This document shows, one piece after another, positions 6,375 through 6,578 of a DNA stretch of 6,578 nt. The DNA comes from Thermoprotei archaeon. Lineage in GTDB: Archaea; Thermoproteota; Thermoprotei_A; Sulfolobales; WANQ01. The stretch lies in NCBI GenBank assembly GCA_027038805.1, contig JALWGO010000310.1, forward strand, positions 1 to 6,578, given 5' to 3'. The position numbers and the translations under genes are program-made. Position 1 is the stretch's first letter. Each line of letters begins with the position of its first letter. Below the pieces are notes generated by a model. The model was given only the letters and a program-made list of their open reading frames with translations, was not told where the DNA came from and ran no database searches.

Positions 6375-6578
6375 ATTTAATACTTGATATTGTTTCCTTG
6401 AGTTTTCTAACACCGTCTCCTTTGAACTTTACTTTACCGTAGACGTTTTCGTCAACTACTTCTACTATGAAGCCCTTTGACTCTAAGTCTTCTGCTATTT
6501 CGTTGCCTCGCTTACCAGTATTGTATATTGATACGCTTATCTCGCCCCGGTTTTTCTCCGGATTCCATTTCCAGTATA
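6373..6578 (-). CDS. Unidentified protein, C-terminal 67 residues (5' end outside window)
   Basis: The minus-strand frame is open from the window edge to a TAA at 6373. It reads YWKWNPEKNRGE, then ISVSIYNTGKRGNEIAEDL, then SKGFIVEVVDENVYGKVKF and finally GDGVRKLKETISSIK. The pattern strand, helix, strand, strand, helix suggests a small alpha/beta domain closing a larger protein. Charged, Lys/Glu-rich composition fits a cytosolic thermophile protein. No motif allows a function. Its stop overlaps the ribosome site of the next gene, which makes it the upstream member of the leftward operon ending with the phosphatase. It lies in the same frame as the next gene, so a single protein interrupted by a stop is a possible but less favoured reading. 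Confidence 0.65.
   Translation of the reverse strand, partial: YWKWNPEKNRGEISVSIYNTGKRGNEIAEDLESKGFIVEVVDENVYGKVKFKGDGVRKLKETISSIK

Overview
The window looks like the chromosome of a hyperthermophilic crenarchaeon, probably of the Desulfurococcales type. The evidence is a two-domain archaeal protein disulfide oxidoreductase, a TtuA-type tRNA thiolase, a PPP-family phosphatase with all its signature motifs, many AGG/AGA/ATA codons, TATA-like boxes about 40 bp before starts, purine-rich ribosome sites and T-tract gene ends. The order is inferred from general character, not from a database match. I see no CRISPR array, insertion sequence, tRNA or rRNA.

Left part (1-2717). The C-terminal 604 residues of an adenosylcobalamin-dependent (class II) ribonucleotide reductase run rightward from the window edge. 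They face a leftward gene for a protein disulfide oxidoreductase (PDO) with two CxxC thioredoxin folds. The two genes converge, and each ends in the same stop-plus-T-tract sequence, so the 60-bp gap is bounded by a perfect 12-bp inverted repeat. The reductase tail ends in CPTC and the first PDO site is also CPTC, so a reductant/enzyme partnership is plausible. PDO and the next gene, a small helix-turn-helix regulator with a C-terminal CxxC, diverge from one 80-bp promoter region.

Middle (2718-4072). The HTH regulator is followed by an AT-rich gap and a TtuA-like enzyme with N- and C-terminal zinc-ribbon cysteines, a PP-loop and the three cysteines expected to hold an Fe-S cluster.

Right part (4059-6578). 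Three tightly packed leftward genes appear to form one operon: an unidentified gene cut by the window edge, an unidentified beta-rich protein of about 446 residues, and a PPP-family Ser/Thr phosphatase. The phosphatase and ttuA genes overlap tail to tail by 14 bp. The middle gene has no ATG, GTG or TTG in its first 114 codons. The best start is a CTG 8 nt after an AAGGGG ribosome site that overlaps the previous stop codon. The phosphatase starts at TTG with the same AGGGG and the same 8-nt spacing.

No wholly new system is evident; most genes are housekeeping. The items most worth a second look are the probable CTG start and the unknown pair upstream of the phosphatase, the RNR/PDO/cysteine-HTH redox cluster, and the near-symmetric divergent promoter.
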